Below, piece after piece: positions 1 through 7,554 of a DNA stretch of 42,393 bases (position 1 is the first letter of the stretch; each line of letters opens with the position of its first letter). This DNA comes from a virus. The stretch covers positions 1 through 42,393 of IMG/VR virus record IMGVR_UViG_3300044675_006032; one strand, written 5' to 3'. The notes under the pieces are model-generated. The model made no database searches. It saw only the letters and a program-made list of their open reading frames with translations, and had not been told where the DNA came from. A program made the translations under genes and the position numbers.

Positions 1-366
1 GTCGTCGTATTCTTCGCCTACTTCTTCCAAGAGTTCAAATAGCATGTCGCTATCTGTTGTTCCTAGTTCGTTGGTTCGGTTATCCGCAAGAGCGTATGCG
101 ATCGCACTAGAGGTGTCGCCTTCAAATTTCACGCATGCGATTTTTTCCCAACCAAGTTTTTTAGCCGCTTCGTATTGGTGGTTTCCTGCAATGATCGTTG
201 ATGTTCCGTCAGCATTGTCTTTGATTACGATCGGTTTTACTTGACCAAATTCTCGGTATGACGCAACGATTGCATCAATGTTTCCTTTGCGTGGGTTATT
301 TTCAAGGTGCACAAGTTTTTCTAACGGTGTCGCTAGATGTTCTATGCTTTTGTGAATACCTGACAT
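1..366 (-). CDS. ParB/Srx-fold nuclease-like protein, C-terminus cut by window edge
   Basis: The minus-strand frame starts at ATG 366 and stays open to base 1, giving 122 residues of an incomplete protein. It shows the ParB/sulfiredoxin N-terminal pattern: NPRKG at residues 24-28, GQVKP at 41-45, and the GNHQYEAAKKLGW box at 61-73, which corresponds to the G-x-R/H-R/Q nucleotide-binding motif of the family. Phage members of this family are usually annotated as ParB-like nucleases or ParB-methylase partners, not as true partition proteins. The start codon abuts the stop of the 114-aa gene upstream (TAA then ATG), so the two are co-translated with the RuvC-like gene. The fold assignment is good; the biochemical role (nuclease, CTPase or DNA-binding partner) is not decidable because the C-terminus is missing. 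Confidence 0.85.
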   Translation of the reverse strand, partial: MSGIHKSIEHLATPLEKLVHLENNPRKGNIDAIVASYREFGQVKPIVIKDNADGTSTIIAGNHQYEAAKKLGWEKIACVKFEGDTSSAIAYALADNRTNELGTTDSDMLFELLEEVGEEYDD

Positions 367-711
367 TTAGGCTCCTGTTTGTATACGAACATTGGCGTTC
401 AATGTTCTGAGTGCGTCCAAAGATGTTCGCACGGTGAGCAGTTTTTCTCGTTTGGATTTAACTAACGCTTCGCTGATCTTATACGAATATGCTTCGTCAG
501 AAAGTTTGTAGTCTGCCCACGCTTCACGCTCTTTTATGCTTCCTTTGGCGGCTAGATATTCTTTAGCCCAGTTGCCCTTCATGAGTGCATCTTTTTTTGC
601 GGCGTCAACAGCAAGGGTTTCAAAGGCTTCTGTTTCTTCTTCAAGAATGCCAAGTAAGCGCATGATTTCAGATTCAATTTCTACTTGAGATATTGGCTGT
701 GACCTACCCAT
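367..711 (-). CDS. conserved phage protein, helical, unknown function
   Basis: A 114-aa charged, mostly helical protein. The pattern near residues 60-70 (IKEREAWADYK) and the C-terminal LDALRTLNANVR resemble a small protein commonly found beside RuvC-like or ParB-like genes in actinobacteriophages; I recall the pattern but know no established function. No Cys or membrane segment is visible. It overlaps the end of the RuvC-like gene by 8 nt and abuts the ParB-like gene, which points to translational coupling in a recombination or replication operon. An accessory role in DNA recombination is a guess from context only. Confidence 0.8.
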   Translation of the reverse strand: MGRSQPISQVEIESEIMRLLGILEEETEAFETLAVDAAKKDALMKGNWAKEYLAAKGSIKEREAWADYKLSDEAYSYKISEALVKSKREKLLTVRTSLDALRTLNANVRIQTGA

Positions 712-1231
712 GTTGTTCTCCTGTTATCGCCGTGAAATCGCATTTCTTTAACGCTAAAACTTGATCTGCATTCCACTCGTATTGGGATAGTCCCAAGTAT
801 GTCAGTGTCATTTGTTCAAGGATCCAAGCGTCACATCTGTCGTTGCCGTCTCCACCCGACCAGATTATCCCCGTTTTCGCGGAGATTGCTGACATTACTT
901 CTGATTTACCTGAGTTTCCTTTTCCTGTAGCAAATTTGGCTCTACAGGTTGGGGGTATGACCACTACTGGCACGCCTAGTTCGCGTAACGCGACTCTTAC
1001 AACGCCTCCTAGTTCTCCTATGGAGTGGGCTTGTGAATGTCGTGAGGCATATGAGTAGCCCTCTACCGCCACTATTTGGACACCAGCATCTTGGGCTAGT
1101 GCCAAGATTTCGTTCCTTATCTCTAGGAGTCGTTCTGACCCTTTGTTTTTGGATCGGATGCTCGTTGTCAGTCCGCCAATGCTCACACCTGTGCTTGTCA
1201 GGGAAAGGTCTAAGCCCATTATTTTTGTCAC
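704..1231 (-). CDS. ruvC: RuvC-like Holliday junction resolvase
   Basis: RNase H-fold endonuclease of the RuvC type, expected to resolve branched DNA in replication, recombination and packaging. From GTG 1231 the protein is 175 aa. The first catalytic Asp lies in MGLDLSLTSTG (D8), a Glu in VAVEGYSY (E57) matches the second acidic site, and DGNDRCDAW near residues 128-136 supplies the C-terminal acidic residues (D131, D134). The reading frame continues upstream to 1489, but that extension runs over the divergent glycosyltransferase gene and is Cys/His-rich noise, so I take GTG 1231 (ATG 1219 is the alternative). No clear Shine-Dalgarno is present. A TATAGT -10 box lies 12 nt upstream on the minus strand. 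Confidence 0.82.
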   Translation of the reverse strand: MTKIMGLDLSLTSTGVSIGGLTTSIRSKNKGSERLLEIRNEILALAQDAGVQIVAVEGYSYASRHSQAHSIGELGGVVRVALRELGVPVVVIPPTCRAKFATGKGNSGKSEVMSAISAKTGIIWSGGDGNDRCDAWILEQMTLTYLGLSQYEWNADQVLALKKCDFTAITGEQHG

Positions 1232-1242
1232 ATTTTTTAGAT

Positions 1243-1251
1243 TACTATAGT
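1243..1251. promoter_or_regulatory. overlapping divergent -10 elements around palindrome ACTATAGT
   Basis: Bases 1244-1251 read ACTATAGT on both strands. On the plus strand TACTAT (1243-1248) sits exactly 6 nt before the ATG of the glycosyltransferase. On the minus strand TATAGT (1249-1244) sits 12 nt before the GTG of the RuvC-like gene. One symmetric sequence could thus serve as -10 box for both genes. No good -35 is seen for either direction. Confidence 0.45.
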
Positions 1252-1254
1252 CCG

Positions 1255-2247
1255 ATGCGTAGAATTTTTGTGGTAATTCCATCTTTTCAGGAAGAAGATT
1301 TGCGTAACACGGTGAACAGCATTTTTGAAAATGCGAAACATCCTGAACGCATTTATGTCGGCATTTGCAATCAGCGCACGGATAACAAGGATTTTGAGAC
1401 CTTTGAGGAGTACGGTGACCGTGTTCGGTGTGTGGATGTACGTTCTCCTCGCCCACTCGGTCTTGGTTTTGCTTATTTTTCTGCGTCAAAGTTACTGATG
1501 GATGAAGAGTTCTTTATGCGGATAGACGCGCATACAAGAATGAAAAAAAACTGGGATTCAACTTTGGTCAGTTATTTTAGCAAAATAGAGACGGACACAG
1601 GTAGTTCAAAAATTGTAATAACTCAGTTAACTGGTGGATTTTATAAACAAGACATGAATCTAGCAGGTTTTATAAAACATGAAGATAAAGATGAATGGTT
1701 TCATGAAGGACAGCCACCAAATACAAGTGAATTTATGAATGGCAACTTAAGGCAGTTAAAAGAATACGCCCTAAATATTGAGCATCATCCGAATAATAAT
1801 TATGAATGGGATGATATCTCGTTGGCGAATGGCTACAAGGAAATTCATGGTGTTTCTGGAGCATTCCATTTTGGCGCAAGTCAATTTTTGACTGATTGCA
1901 GTCCTGATCCAAGAGTATTTTTTTGGGGAGAAGAACATACCTTCGCTATGCGTGCATGGACTCGTGGTTATAGGCTTTATGCAATAGATGTGAACACACA
2001 GTTCACTGCGGGTAAAACAGAGGAATATCTAGAAACGGTTGGTATTGATGACTGGCGAAATTTTTGGAAATCATATAGGGGGTTTACGGTTAGATATGAA
2101 TCGGGATCTGTGTCAGCGAGTTTTCCAACACATAGCGATCCCGACAACCCAGTTATTGAAATACTTTCAGGTAGGGAACTTGGTTTTTATGGAGCAAAAG
2201 ATGAACAGTCATATGCCGATTGGATGAAAAAACTCGGTATAGCCTAA
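1255..2247 (+). CDS. GT60-like (Skp1 GlcNAc-transferase type) glycosyltransferase
   Basis: A 330-aa GT-A fold glycosyltransferase. The N-terminus IFVVIPSFQEEDLRNTV is the nucleotide-sugar-binding beta1 with the Ser/Phe/Glu following it, VGICNQ is typical of the Skp1 GlcNAc-transferase (GT60) family, and FFMRIDAHTRM contains the DxH metal-binding motif (family form D-x-H) followed by the W-D pair. FFWGEEHTFAMRAWTRGY near residues 222-239 matches the conserved acceptor-side Glu-Glu region. The start is ATG 1255, 6 nt after a TACTAT -10 box, suggesting a leaderless mRNA; the open frame further upstream overlaps the RuvC gene and is not protein-like. Likely substrates are phage or host glycans or proteins; which is unknown. 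Confidence 0.82.
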   Translation: MRRIFVVIPSFQEEDLRNTVNSIFENAKHPERIYVGICNQRTDNKDFETFEEYGDRVRCVDVRSPRPLGLGFAYFSASKLLMDEEFFMRIDAHTRMKKNWDSTLVSYFSKIETDTGSSKIVITQLTGGFYKQDMNLAGFIKHEDKDEWFHEGQPPNTSEFMNGNLRQLKEYALNIEHHPNNNYEWDDISLANGYKEIHGVSGAFHFGASQFLTDCSPDPRVFFWGEEHTFAMRAWTRGYRLYAIDVNTQFTAGKTEEYLETVGIDDWRNFWKSYRGFTVRYESGSVSASFPTHSDPDNPVIEILSGRELGFYGAKDEQSYADWMKKLGIA

Positions 2248-2699
2248 ATGTTTCAAGTTATTTTGTGATTAACAAAAAATCTGCCCCACAGAAACTGATT
2301 GTTTCTATTGATAAACAAGGCGCATGGGGTGAAGTTTCCTATTATCACAAACTTGAATGTGGTCATGTTGAAGTCCGAAAAAGGGCATCATCAGCGCCAA
2401 GGATTGCTTGTACTTGGTGCGTGATCGGTGAAGAAAAAGGCAGAGAACTTAAAGCGCTGACTATAGTTCAGCCACCGACCCTTGAAGAGGTCTGGGACTT
2501 TTATGATGAGACTACATCGGAGGAAGTTGATGTTGCAAAACTTCGGGCAGGGGTGGCGAACGCCGTAGGTTGTGCACAGGAAAGTGTTGAGGTGGTTTCC
2601 ATCGTTGACGAAGAGAACATTCTGCGTGTCAGTTATGTTACAGTTTTTCTTGATTTTGAGACAGCAAAAAGAATTGCGGATAAGAGTAGGAATACCTAA
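2220..2699 (+). CDS. small Cys/His (zinc-finger-like) phage protein
   Basis: A protein of up to 159 aa that I do not recognise. Residues about 42-71 contain YYHKLECGHVEVRKR followed by IACTWC, a C-x-H...C-x-x-C arrangement typical of a small zinc-binding finger. The C-terminal half is acidic and alternates predicted helix and strand. The start is uncertain: TTG 2220 overlaps the glycosyltransferase end by 28 nt; GTG 2265 would start just before the conserved-looking region and leave an 17-nt gap; neither has a clear ribosome-binding site. Co-oriented with and directly after the glycosyltransferase. Confidence 0.65.
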   Translation: MDEKTRYSLNVSSYFVINKKSAPQKLIVSIDKQGAWGEVSYYHKLECGHVEVRKRASSAPRIACTWCVIGEEKGRELKALTIVQPPTLEEVWDFYDETTSEEVDVAKLRAGVANAVGCAQESVEVVSIVDEENILRVSYVTVFLDFETAKRIADKSRNT

Positions 2700-2712
2700 C
2701 CGACTGCTGATT

Positions 2713-2740
2713 TTGCTTGTATCCTGATGCAAGTTATACA
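2713..2740 (+). promoter_or_regulatory. sigma70-like promoter for whiB-like gene
   Basis: TTGCTT (2713-2718), a 16-nt spacer and TATACA (2735-2740) precede the WhiB-like gene. The transcript would have a short leader containing GAGGGG about 5 nt before the ATG at 2759. Confidence 0.5.
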
Positions 2741-2758
2741 TAGTTTGCGAGGGGCAAC

Positions 2759-3130
2759 ATGATTGATGCAAGCAATATAGAAAATTTTTTTGATACGGAA
2801 AAAGCAAATTGCAGGGGTAAGAACATTGTTATGTTTTATCCCAACCACTCGCCGACTGATCGTCTTGGTAGAGAAAATGCCGCTAATGCCATACAGATTT
2901 GTTCGGAATGCGAAGTCCTAGAAGGATGTTTGGATTATGCTTTGCATTATGAGCCGCTCGGGTTTTGGGGTGGGAAGACTGAAGTTGAAAGAGAAGTTTT
3001 GAGAAGAGTTAGAGGTATAAAACTGCCACCAGAGCGTCAACCGTCTGACTCTATTCGTCGTTCTTCTAGGCGTGGTTTCATAAATAGCCAAGTTAGAAAG
3101 AGTTTGAGTTCCATAAAAAATGAGCAATAG
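2759..3130 (+). CDS. whiB: WhiB-family [4Fe-4S] transcriptional regulator
   Basis: A 123-aa Wbl protein. The four cluster ligands are in place: C18, then ICSECEVLEGC giving C48-x2-C51-x5-C57. The family turn G-[FVI]-W-G-G appears as GFWGGKTEVER. A basic C-terminal tail (RRSSRRGF) fits DNA binding. Wbl proteins are known only from actinobacteria and their phages; they bind sigma factor region 4 and modulate transcription, and phage copies can interfere with host whiB regulation (for example TM4 WhiBTM4). A GAGGGG ribosome-binding site precedes the ATG. The 3' end overlaps the primase-helicase gene by 11 nt. This is the single strongest host indicator in the window. Confidence 0.93.
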   Translation: MIDASNIENFFDTEKANCRGKNIVMFYPNHSPTDRLGRENAANAIQICSECEVLEGCLDYALHYEPLGFWGGKTEVEREVLRRVRGIKLPPERQPSDSIRRSSRRGFINSQVRKSLSSIKNEQ

Positions 3131-4868
3131 TCACCTTCCGCATGTAGATAATTTTTTGTCTCGCTTGAAAGGTGTTCGTCCAACAAACAATGGGTGGGAT
3201 GCAAGGTGCCCATGTCGCAATGACGATGAGAATCCTTCTCTTTCGGTAGGTATCGGCGCAGAAGACAAGGTTTTGGTTTCTTGTCATCGTGGCGAGGGTT
3301 GCTCGGTTGTGGAGATTTGTCAGTCTGTTGGTTTGAAAGTTGTGGACTTGTATCCACCACAAAAAGAGGAACGAAAACTCACCCTTATTGCAACATACGA
3401 CTACCGTGACGAAAACGGAATTTTGCTTTTTCAGAAACAGCGTTTCACTGATCAAAGCGGTAAGAAAACTTTTAGACAGAGGCGACCTGATCCAAGCGGG
3501 AACGGCAAATGGATTTTTTCTTTAGATAACACACCGAAAATTCTTTATCGTCTCCCACAAGTTCTTGAAGCAAAACGCAACGGTGAAGTAATTTGGTTGG
3601 TTGAGGGTGAGAAAGACGCTGACGCAGTTTTTGCTCAAGGCATGGTTGCTACAACCCCACCAAACGGTGCGGGTAAATGGCTTGACATTCATTCCCGTGC
3701 GCTTGAGGGTGCAACGGTTTTTATTGTTGCCGACAATGATGAAGTAGGTAGGGAGCACGCGATCAGTGTTGGTGATGTTCTCGCTAAGCATGGATGTGTT
3801 ATCAGTTCATTCGTCCCACCTAATGGTTTCAAAGATGTTTCAGACATGATTAACGCTGGCAAGTCTCTTAATGATTTGCTTGAGTTGGATAGAACAGAAC
3901 CGTCGGGAGAAGTAACTGTCCACGATGATGAAGAACAAGAAATTGAGGCAGTAGTTCAGGCAACTTCGCCGATTGAATCTTTAACCGAGCAACTTGTAAA
4001 AGTTTTAGCAAATGAAGATTTGAGTGAGTCAACAAGAATTAATAGAGCATCAATGCTTGTTAACTCTTTTGGCGTGGAAGATAGAAGCGACAAGGGGCGA
4101 CTTGTCAATTGGGCGCAACTCGTCCTTGAAGACGTTGATGATTCTTATGATTGGGTTATCCCAAATGTTTTGGAACGCGGAGAGCGTGTAATTGTTGTTG
4201 CCGCTGAAGGTGTTGGTAAAACAATGCTTGCGAGACAGATCGCTATCTGTAGTGCGTATGGGATACATCCTTTTACCATGTCTCGGATGAAGCCGATCAG
4301 AACTTTAACGATTGACTTGGAAAACCCTGAAAAGATTATTAAGCGAACATCAGCCAGCATCCATGGAGCGGCAAGACATCTTGGATATTTGGATGGTGAG
4401 CCTGATTGCCACATCTTGATGAAACCATCGGGTGTTGACCTGATGCGACCAGCCGACAAAGCGTTTATAGAGCAAACTGTGGAAAGAATACGACCTGATT
4501 TACTTCTGCTCGGTCCGATCTACAAGTCATTTATTGATCCCGGTGGCAGGACATCCGAAGCGATCACGGTTGAGATTGCTAAATACTTTGACATGTTGAG
4601 GGACTATTACAACTGTGCTCTTTGGCTAGAACATCACGCTCCGTTGGGCACATCTACGACAAGCCGTGATCTACGCCCATTTGGTTCTGCTGTTTGGTCA
4701 CGCTGGCCGGAGTTTGGCTTGTCTTTGACGCCAGACCCTACTGCTGTTGGTGACTATGTTTATGATGTCCGCCATTTTAGAGGTGCGCGAGATCTGAGAG
4801 AGTTTCCAACTAAGATGAGAAGAGGGAAAGTCTTCCCGTTTGAAGTTATGGAATTCATGAAGGTTTGA
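3120..4868 (+). CDS. bifunctional DNA primase-helicase (TOPRIM + RecA-like ATPase)
   Basis: A 582-aa replication protein. N-terminal Zn-binding region: C30, C32, C55 and C61 around CPCRNDDENPSLSV and CHRGEGC. TOPRIM primase core: WLVEGEKDADAV (E162) and VFIVADNDEVGRE (D205, D207), the acidic residues that bind Mg2+. An acidic linker near residues 260-285 leads to a RecA/DnaB-like ATPase with Walker A AAEGVGKTM (361-369), LTIDLEN (396-402) and a Walker B-like RPDLLLLGP (458-466). The layout matches phage gp4-type or RepA-like primase-helicases that prime and unwind at the replication fork. It starts inside the end of whiB, so expression is coupled, and the HTH gene follows after 1 nt. Confidence 0.88.
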   Translation: MSNSHLPHVDNFLSRLKGVRPTNNGWDARCPCRNDDENPSLSVGIGAEDKVLVSCHRGEGCSVVEICQSVGLKVVDLYPPQKEERKLTLIATYDYRDENGILLFQKQRFTDQSGKKTFRQRRPDPSGNGKWIFSLDNTPKILYRLPQVLEAKRNGEVIWLVEGEKDADAVFAQGMVATTPPNGAGKWLDIHSRALEGATVFIVADNDEVGREHAISVGDVLAKHGCVISSFVPPNGFKDVSDMINAGKSLNDLLELDRTEPSGEVTVHDDEEQEIEAVVQATSPIESLTEQLVKVLANEDLSESTRINRASMLVNSFGVEDRSDKGRLVNWAQLVLEDVDDSYDWVIPNVLERGERVIVVAAEGVGKTMLARQIAICSAYGIHPFTMSRMKPIRTLTIDLENPEKIIKRTSASIHGAARHLGYLDGEPDCHILMKPSGVDLMRPADKAFIEQTVERIRPDLLLLGPIYKSFIDPGGRTSEAITVEIAKYFDMLRDYYNCALWLEHHAPLGTSTTSRDLRPFGSAVWSRWPEFGLSLTPDPTAVGDYVYDVRHFRGARDLREFPTKMRRGKVFPFEVMEFMKV

Positions 4869-4869
4869 A

Positions 4870-5517
4870 ATGGCTGAAAAGGGTTTAACTAGAGAGTTTC
4901 TCGCTGAACGCGATTTGCGTATTTTCAAGATGAGGCAGGCTGGTATCCCTATCGCCGAAATTGCTAGACGGTTTGGAATTGGGTCTACCAATGTTTCCCA
5001 TTCAATTCGTAGGCAGTTGGGCAAGTTGAACCAAGAGGCTTTGCTTGCTTACCCTGAAGTTTTGCAAATGGAACTTGAGCGTTTGGATGCTTTGCAGTCC
5101 GCAATCTGGCCGATGACGCAACACAGAAAACAAAAAATGGATGACGGCACAGAGGTTGCTATTGAACCCGACATTAAGGCTGTTTCAACGGTTCTTTCAA
5201 TCATTGATCGTCGTGCGAAGTTGCTTGGTATGGAGCAAACTAATGTCAATGTGCAGATGGATGTGAGGGATGCTTCCCCTCTTCGCGCTGTACTTGCTGG
5301 TGCTCCCGGAGTTCTTAGCGCTGAGAAGTTTGATTCTGAAGCAGAGGGCAAGAAACTTCTTGCACTTATGGCTGATGCAGGGATCCTTCCAAAAGAGCAG
5401 ATCAGGGAACTATTGAATGATTTCCCTGCTCTTGAAGATGGCGACGATATTCAGGATGCTGAGATAGTTGATGCTGAGGACGATGCCGTATCACAAAAAG
5501 AGATTGACACCATCTAA
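4870..5517 (+). CDS. HTH DNA-binding protein, candidate terminase small subunit
   Basis: A 215-aa protein with an N-terminal helix-turn-helix: RIFKMRQAGIPIAEIARRFG then STNVSHSIRRQL at about residues 17-50. The central VLSIIDRRAKLLGME (about 107-121) resembles the helical region seen in many phage small terminase or HTH packaging proteins, and the tail is acidic. Small terminases have this order of HTH, helical oligomerisation segment and C-terminal tail, but replication-associated HTH proteins look similar, and the gene directly follows the primase-helicase while TerL lies about 34 kb away in this window. I rate small terminase as possible, not proven. Confidence 0.7.
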   Translation: MAEKGLTREFLAERDLRIFKMRQAGIPIAEIARRFGIGSTNVSHSIRRQLGKLNQEALLAYPEVLQMELERLDALQSAIWPMTQHRKQKMDDGTEVAIEPDIKAVSTVLSIIDRRAKLLGMEQTNVNVQMDVRDASPLRAVLAGAPGVLSAEKFDSEAEGKKLLALMADAGILPKEQIRELLNDFPALEDGDDIQDAEIVDAEDDAVSQKEIDTI

Positions 5518-5559
5518 TTTCGTAAAACGATAGTTTCTTGCAGTTGATCGCTTGCAGAG

Positions 5560-5733
5560 ATGGCATCATGTATCCCTATGATTATTGCAATTCTTATCAC
5601 AACGGCGATCGTTGTATCAACCCACTCATTCCTAATGCATTCTGTTGACAGATTTGACCGCTACGGCGACAGCGGCGGTTCATTCCGTGAATGGACAGAA
5701 TTTGAAAAACAGAAAAATCCTTCAAATTTCTAA
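5560..5733 (+). CDS. small single-pass membrane protein
   Basis: A 57-aa frame. Residues 5-24 form a hydrophobic segment (IPMIIAILITTAIVVS) followed by a polar, charged tail with DRFDRYGDSGG. This looks like a one-helix membrane protein with the C-terminal part outside the bilayer core; orientation is not determinable. A weak GCAGAG precedes the ATG. It fills the only gap between the HTH gene and the convergent PhyH-like gene and ends one base before that gene's stop, which supports it as real. Function unknown; a holin or superinfection-exclusion peptide would be speculation. Confidence 0.55.
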   Translation: MASCIPMIIAILITTAIVVSTHSFLMHSVDRFDRYGDSGGSFREWTEFEKQKNPSNF

Positions 5734-6498
5734 TTACCTTTTTCTGTCGTAGTAATACCCCAAGTTTTTCCATTGTTTAACGCTTGGGTCATCAAGCAAT
5801 GAGGTCATGTTCTTTTCGTATCCTTCGTCAACTGCACCTTCATATTGCTTTGAGTTGCTGTAGTGACCAATAACGGCTTTCCTTGTCGCATTTTTGTCAG
5901 CAGACACTAGGGCGCGATGAAAGAGATTGCCATGCCAAATCAACAGGTCGCCTTTTTGAGCAAGGAAAGTAAAATGCTCTACTTCTTTATGCTCTTCAAC
6001 TTGTTTTTCAAGTTCATAGTTTAACCACCGTCCATCAATCACTTCCCCGCTATTTTCTCCAAAATAAGCCGCATGCTTATCAAAAACCCATTTATGTGAT
6101 TTGGGTATCAGTTGAAATGGTCCTGTTTCGTACAAAACATTTTCTACCGCAACCCAAGCACCTATGTAGTTGTTGAAGGCGACGGGGTTTGAATGTATTG
6201 AATCCTGATGCCAATTTTTTTGGCTACTCATAGACCATGTATCTACACGGTGAAGAGCAACAGCAAGTTTCAGTTCAGTAAAAAAATTTACTATTATTGA
6301 ACTGCACATTATGTCCATTACTTCGGGATGTTCTAGATACTCTTCCTCTTTATCCCACCCAAAATTATTTCCATACTGATCAGTTTTGTTGGAGTTTTCT
6401 TTTTCCCATACAGAATTGTATTCATCTAAAAGACTTTCGCTTATAGCCTTTTTGAATACAACATAACCATTTTCGTGGAAAAAATCTATTGGCTCCAT
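5734..6498 (-). CDS. PhyH-family Fe(II)/2-oxoglutarate dioxygenase
   Basis: A 254-aa protein of the phytanoyl-CoA dioxygenase family. It begins with the typical FFHENGYVVFKKAI, has the iron-binding HxD in WHQDS (H97, D99), and the distal histidine and 2OG-binding arginine in GDLLIWHGNLFHRA (H194) and NATRKAV (R206). Such enzymes hydroxylate small molecules, lipids or sugars and occur in many aquatic phages; the substrate cannot be read from sequence. It lies 8 nt after the 210-aa gene and converges on the small membrane protein. A second, unrelated-looking 2OG oxygenase is at 15452. Confidence 0.88.
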   Translation of the reverse strand: MEPIDFFHENGYVVFKKAISESLLDEYNSVWEKENSNKTDQYGNNFGWDKEEEYLEHPEVMDIMCSSIIVNFFTELKLAVALHRVDTWSMSSQKNWHQDSIHSNPVAFNNYIGAWVAVENVLYETGPFQLIPKSHKWVFDKHAAYFGENSGEVIDGRWLNYELEKQVEEHKEVEHFTFLAQKGDLLIWHGNLFHRALVSADKNATRKAVIGHYSNSKQYEGAVDEGYEKNMTSLLDDPSVKQWKNLGYYYDRKR

Positions 6499-6506
6499 TT
6501 TCTTAT

Positions 6507-7139
6507 TTATACATCGTCCCTATAAAATATTTCAAATCCACAATGCATTATCGCAGATGCGAGCGTTCCATAATAAACGTCTCTTTCAACGCTGTCATCT
6601 ATTGGTTGTGAATCAATCCTGAGTGATGCTTTCAGTGCAGCGGGGAACGCAATGTCTCGCATGACTCTTCCACCGTTGTACCAATGCGTTTTCCCAAATT
6701 CAACTTTCCTGCCAAGTTTCACTTTGTATGGGAGCGTTACGAAAACATGGTCAGTGGCGGTTAGGTGAGTGAAGGAAATGCACTCCTCAACCGACGACTC
6801 GTTATCTGCATATAACGTTGCCAAGTCTTTTCCTTCAGTATCCGAAGGGGACATTGAGCAGTAGCCCTCGGCTGCGAGTGTGTATTCGTCAATACCCCAT
6901 CCCTGTCTCATAATCACTGATGCTTCTATGATCTGCTGAAGTCGTTCGTCTTTGGGTATGCCAAATGTGTTTTTGAGTTGAACTATTGTGACTAATTCAT
7001 TATCTTTCCAACCAAAAATATTAATATTTAAATCGGATCCTATTCCGTCTTCATCTATCAAGGCAAGTTTTGCCGTTTTGACAGATTCGGCGCATAGTGC
7101 TATTTTGTCTAAATCGGTTTCGTAGAATCCTGTATACAT
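6507..7139 (-). CDS. conserved hypothetical protein
   Basis: A 210-aa protein, not recognised. It is mixed alpha/beta with no transmembrane segment and no obvious catalytic motif; the segments QGWGIDEYTLAAEGYCS and ATDHVFVTLPYKVKLG are the most structured-looking parts. The start ATG 7139 has AAGGTTGGG as ribosome-binding site. Upstream TACAGT may be its -10 box. It is followed at 8 nt by the PhyH-like dioxygenase, so the two may share a pathway, which is only a neighbourhood inference. Confidence 0.75.
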   Translation of the reverse strand: MYTGFYETDLDKIALCAESVKTAKLALIDEDGIGSDLNINIFGWKDNELVTIVQLKNTFGIPKDERLQQIIEASVIMRQGWGIDEYTLAAEGYCSMSPSDTEGKDLATLYADNESSVEECISFTHLTATDHVFVTLPYKVKLGRKVEFGKTHWYNGGRVMRDIAFPAALKASLRIDSQPIDDSVERDVYYGTLASAIMHCGFEIFYRDDV

Positions 7140-7165
7140 GTTGACCCAACCTTACTGTATGGTGC

Positions 7166-7182
7166 CCCTCACAAAATGAGGG
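7166..7182. promoter_or_regulatory. inverted repeat CCCTCA-n5-TGAGGG in divergent intergenic region
   Basis: A perfect 6-bp inverted repeat with a 5-nt spacer lies between the divergent genes starting at 7139 (minus) and 7222 (plus), immediately upstream of the plus-strand -35 box. Position suits an operator; no binding protein can be named. Confidence 0.35.
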
Positions 7183-7211
7183 TTGCATTTTGGGGATTTT
7201 CTTTGTACTAA
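7183..7211 (+). promoter_or_regulatory. sigma70-like promoter for H1-like gene and methyltransferase
   Basis: TTGCAT (7183-7188), 17-nt spacer, TACTAA (7206-7211). Transcription would begin only a few bases before the ATG at 7222. Confidence 0.5.
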
Positions 7212-7221
7212 GGTTTTCTGC

Positions 7222-7521
7222 ATGTCATCAAAATCAAACAAAAAAGCACCAGTCAAGAAAACAGCATCAAAGAAGTCTCCTGCAAAAAAGAAGGCTCCTG
7301 CTAAGAAGCCTGTCTCCAAGAAGGTTTCTGCGACCGCTGAAAAAAGCAACAAAAATGTTTTGGCTGAAATTAAAATTGATACAGCAAAACCACAGTTCGT
7401 TAACGCTGAAAAATTCATGAAGTCATTCGTGGATGAATCTGCTGTTTTGATTAAGGCAAATAACGTAAAATCTTTGCCTCTTCGCAAGAAAATGCTTGCG
7501 TGGTTCAAGATTAGCAAGTAG
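7222..7521 (+). CDS. Lys/Ala-rich histone H1-like DNA-binding protein
   Basis: A 99-aa protein from ATG 7222. Residues 1-36 are a Lys-Ala-Pro-Ser array with repeated KKAPxKK, SKKSPAKKKAPAKK and SKKVS units, as in the C-terminal tail of histone H1 and in actinobacterial H1-like or Lsr2/HU tails. The rest (about 50-99) is a short helical region ending KKMLAWFKISK. Expected to bind DNA nonspecifically by charge. Function could be condensing or masking phage DNA or acting on the host nucleoid. The frame continues upstream to 7183 but that overlaps the promoter. It is followed after a small hairpin by the DNA methyltransferase. Confidence 0.75.
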   Translation: MSSKSNKKAPVKKTASKKSPAKKKAPAKKPVSKKVSATAEKSNKNVLAEIKIDTAKPQFVNAEKFMKSFVDESAVLIKANNVKSLPLRKKMLAWFKISK

Positions 7522-7525
7522 TCTG

Positions 7526-7541
7526 AACCCCATGAGGGGTT
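7526..7541 (+). other. short hairpin AACCCC-ATGA-GGGGTT between H1-like and methyltransferase genes
   Basis: A perfect 6-bp stem with a 4-nt loop, 5 nt after the stop of the upstream gene and just before the GAGGGG ribosome-binding site of the methyltransferase. It lacks a U-tract, so it is more likely an mRNA processing or translation-control element than a terminator. Confidence 0.35.
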
Positions 7542-7554
7542 TACGAGGGGAAAA

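Noticed and set aside
44-244. Plus-strand 66-codon frame
   Set aside because: Lies opposite the clear ParB-like frame on the minus strand and has no family features or ribosome-binding site.
1232-1489. N-terminal extension of the RuvC-like gene
   Set aside because: Overlaps the divergent glycosyltransferase start and encodes low-quality Cys/His/Gln-rich sequence; the RuvC core starts at GTG 1231.
5560-5733. Holin assignment for the small membrane proteins at 5560 and 39661
   Set aside because: Only hydrophobicity supports it; no endolysin gene is adjacent, so I left them as membrane proteins of unknown role.
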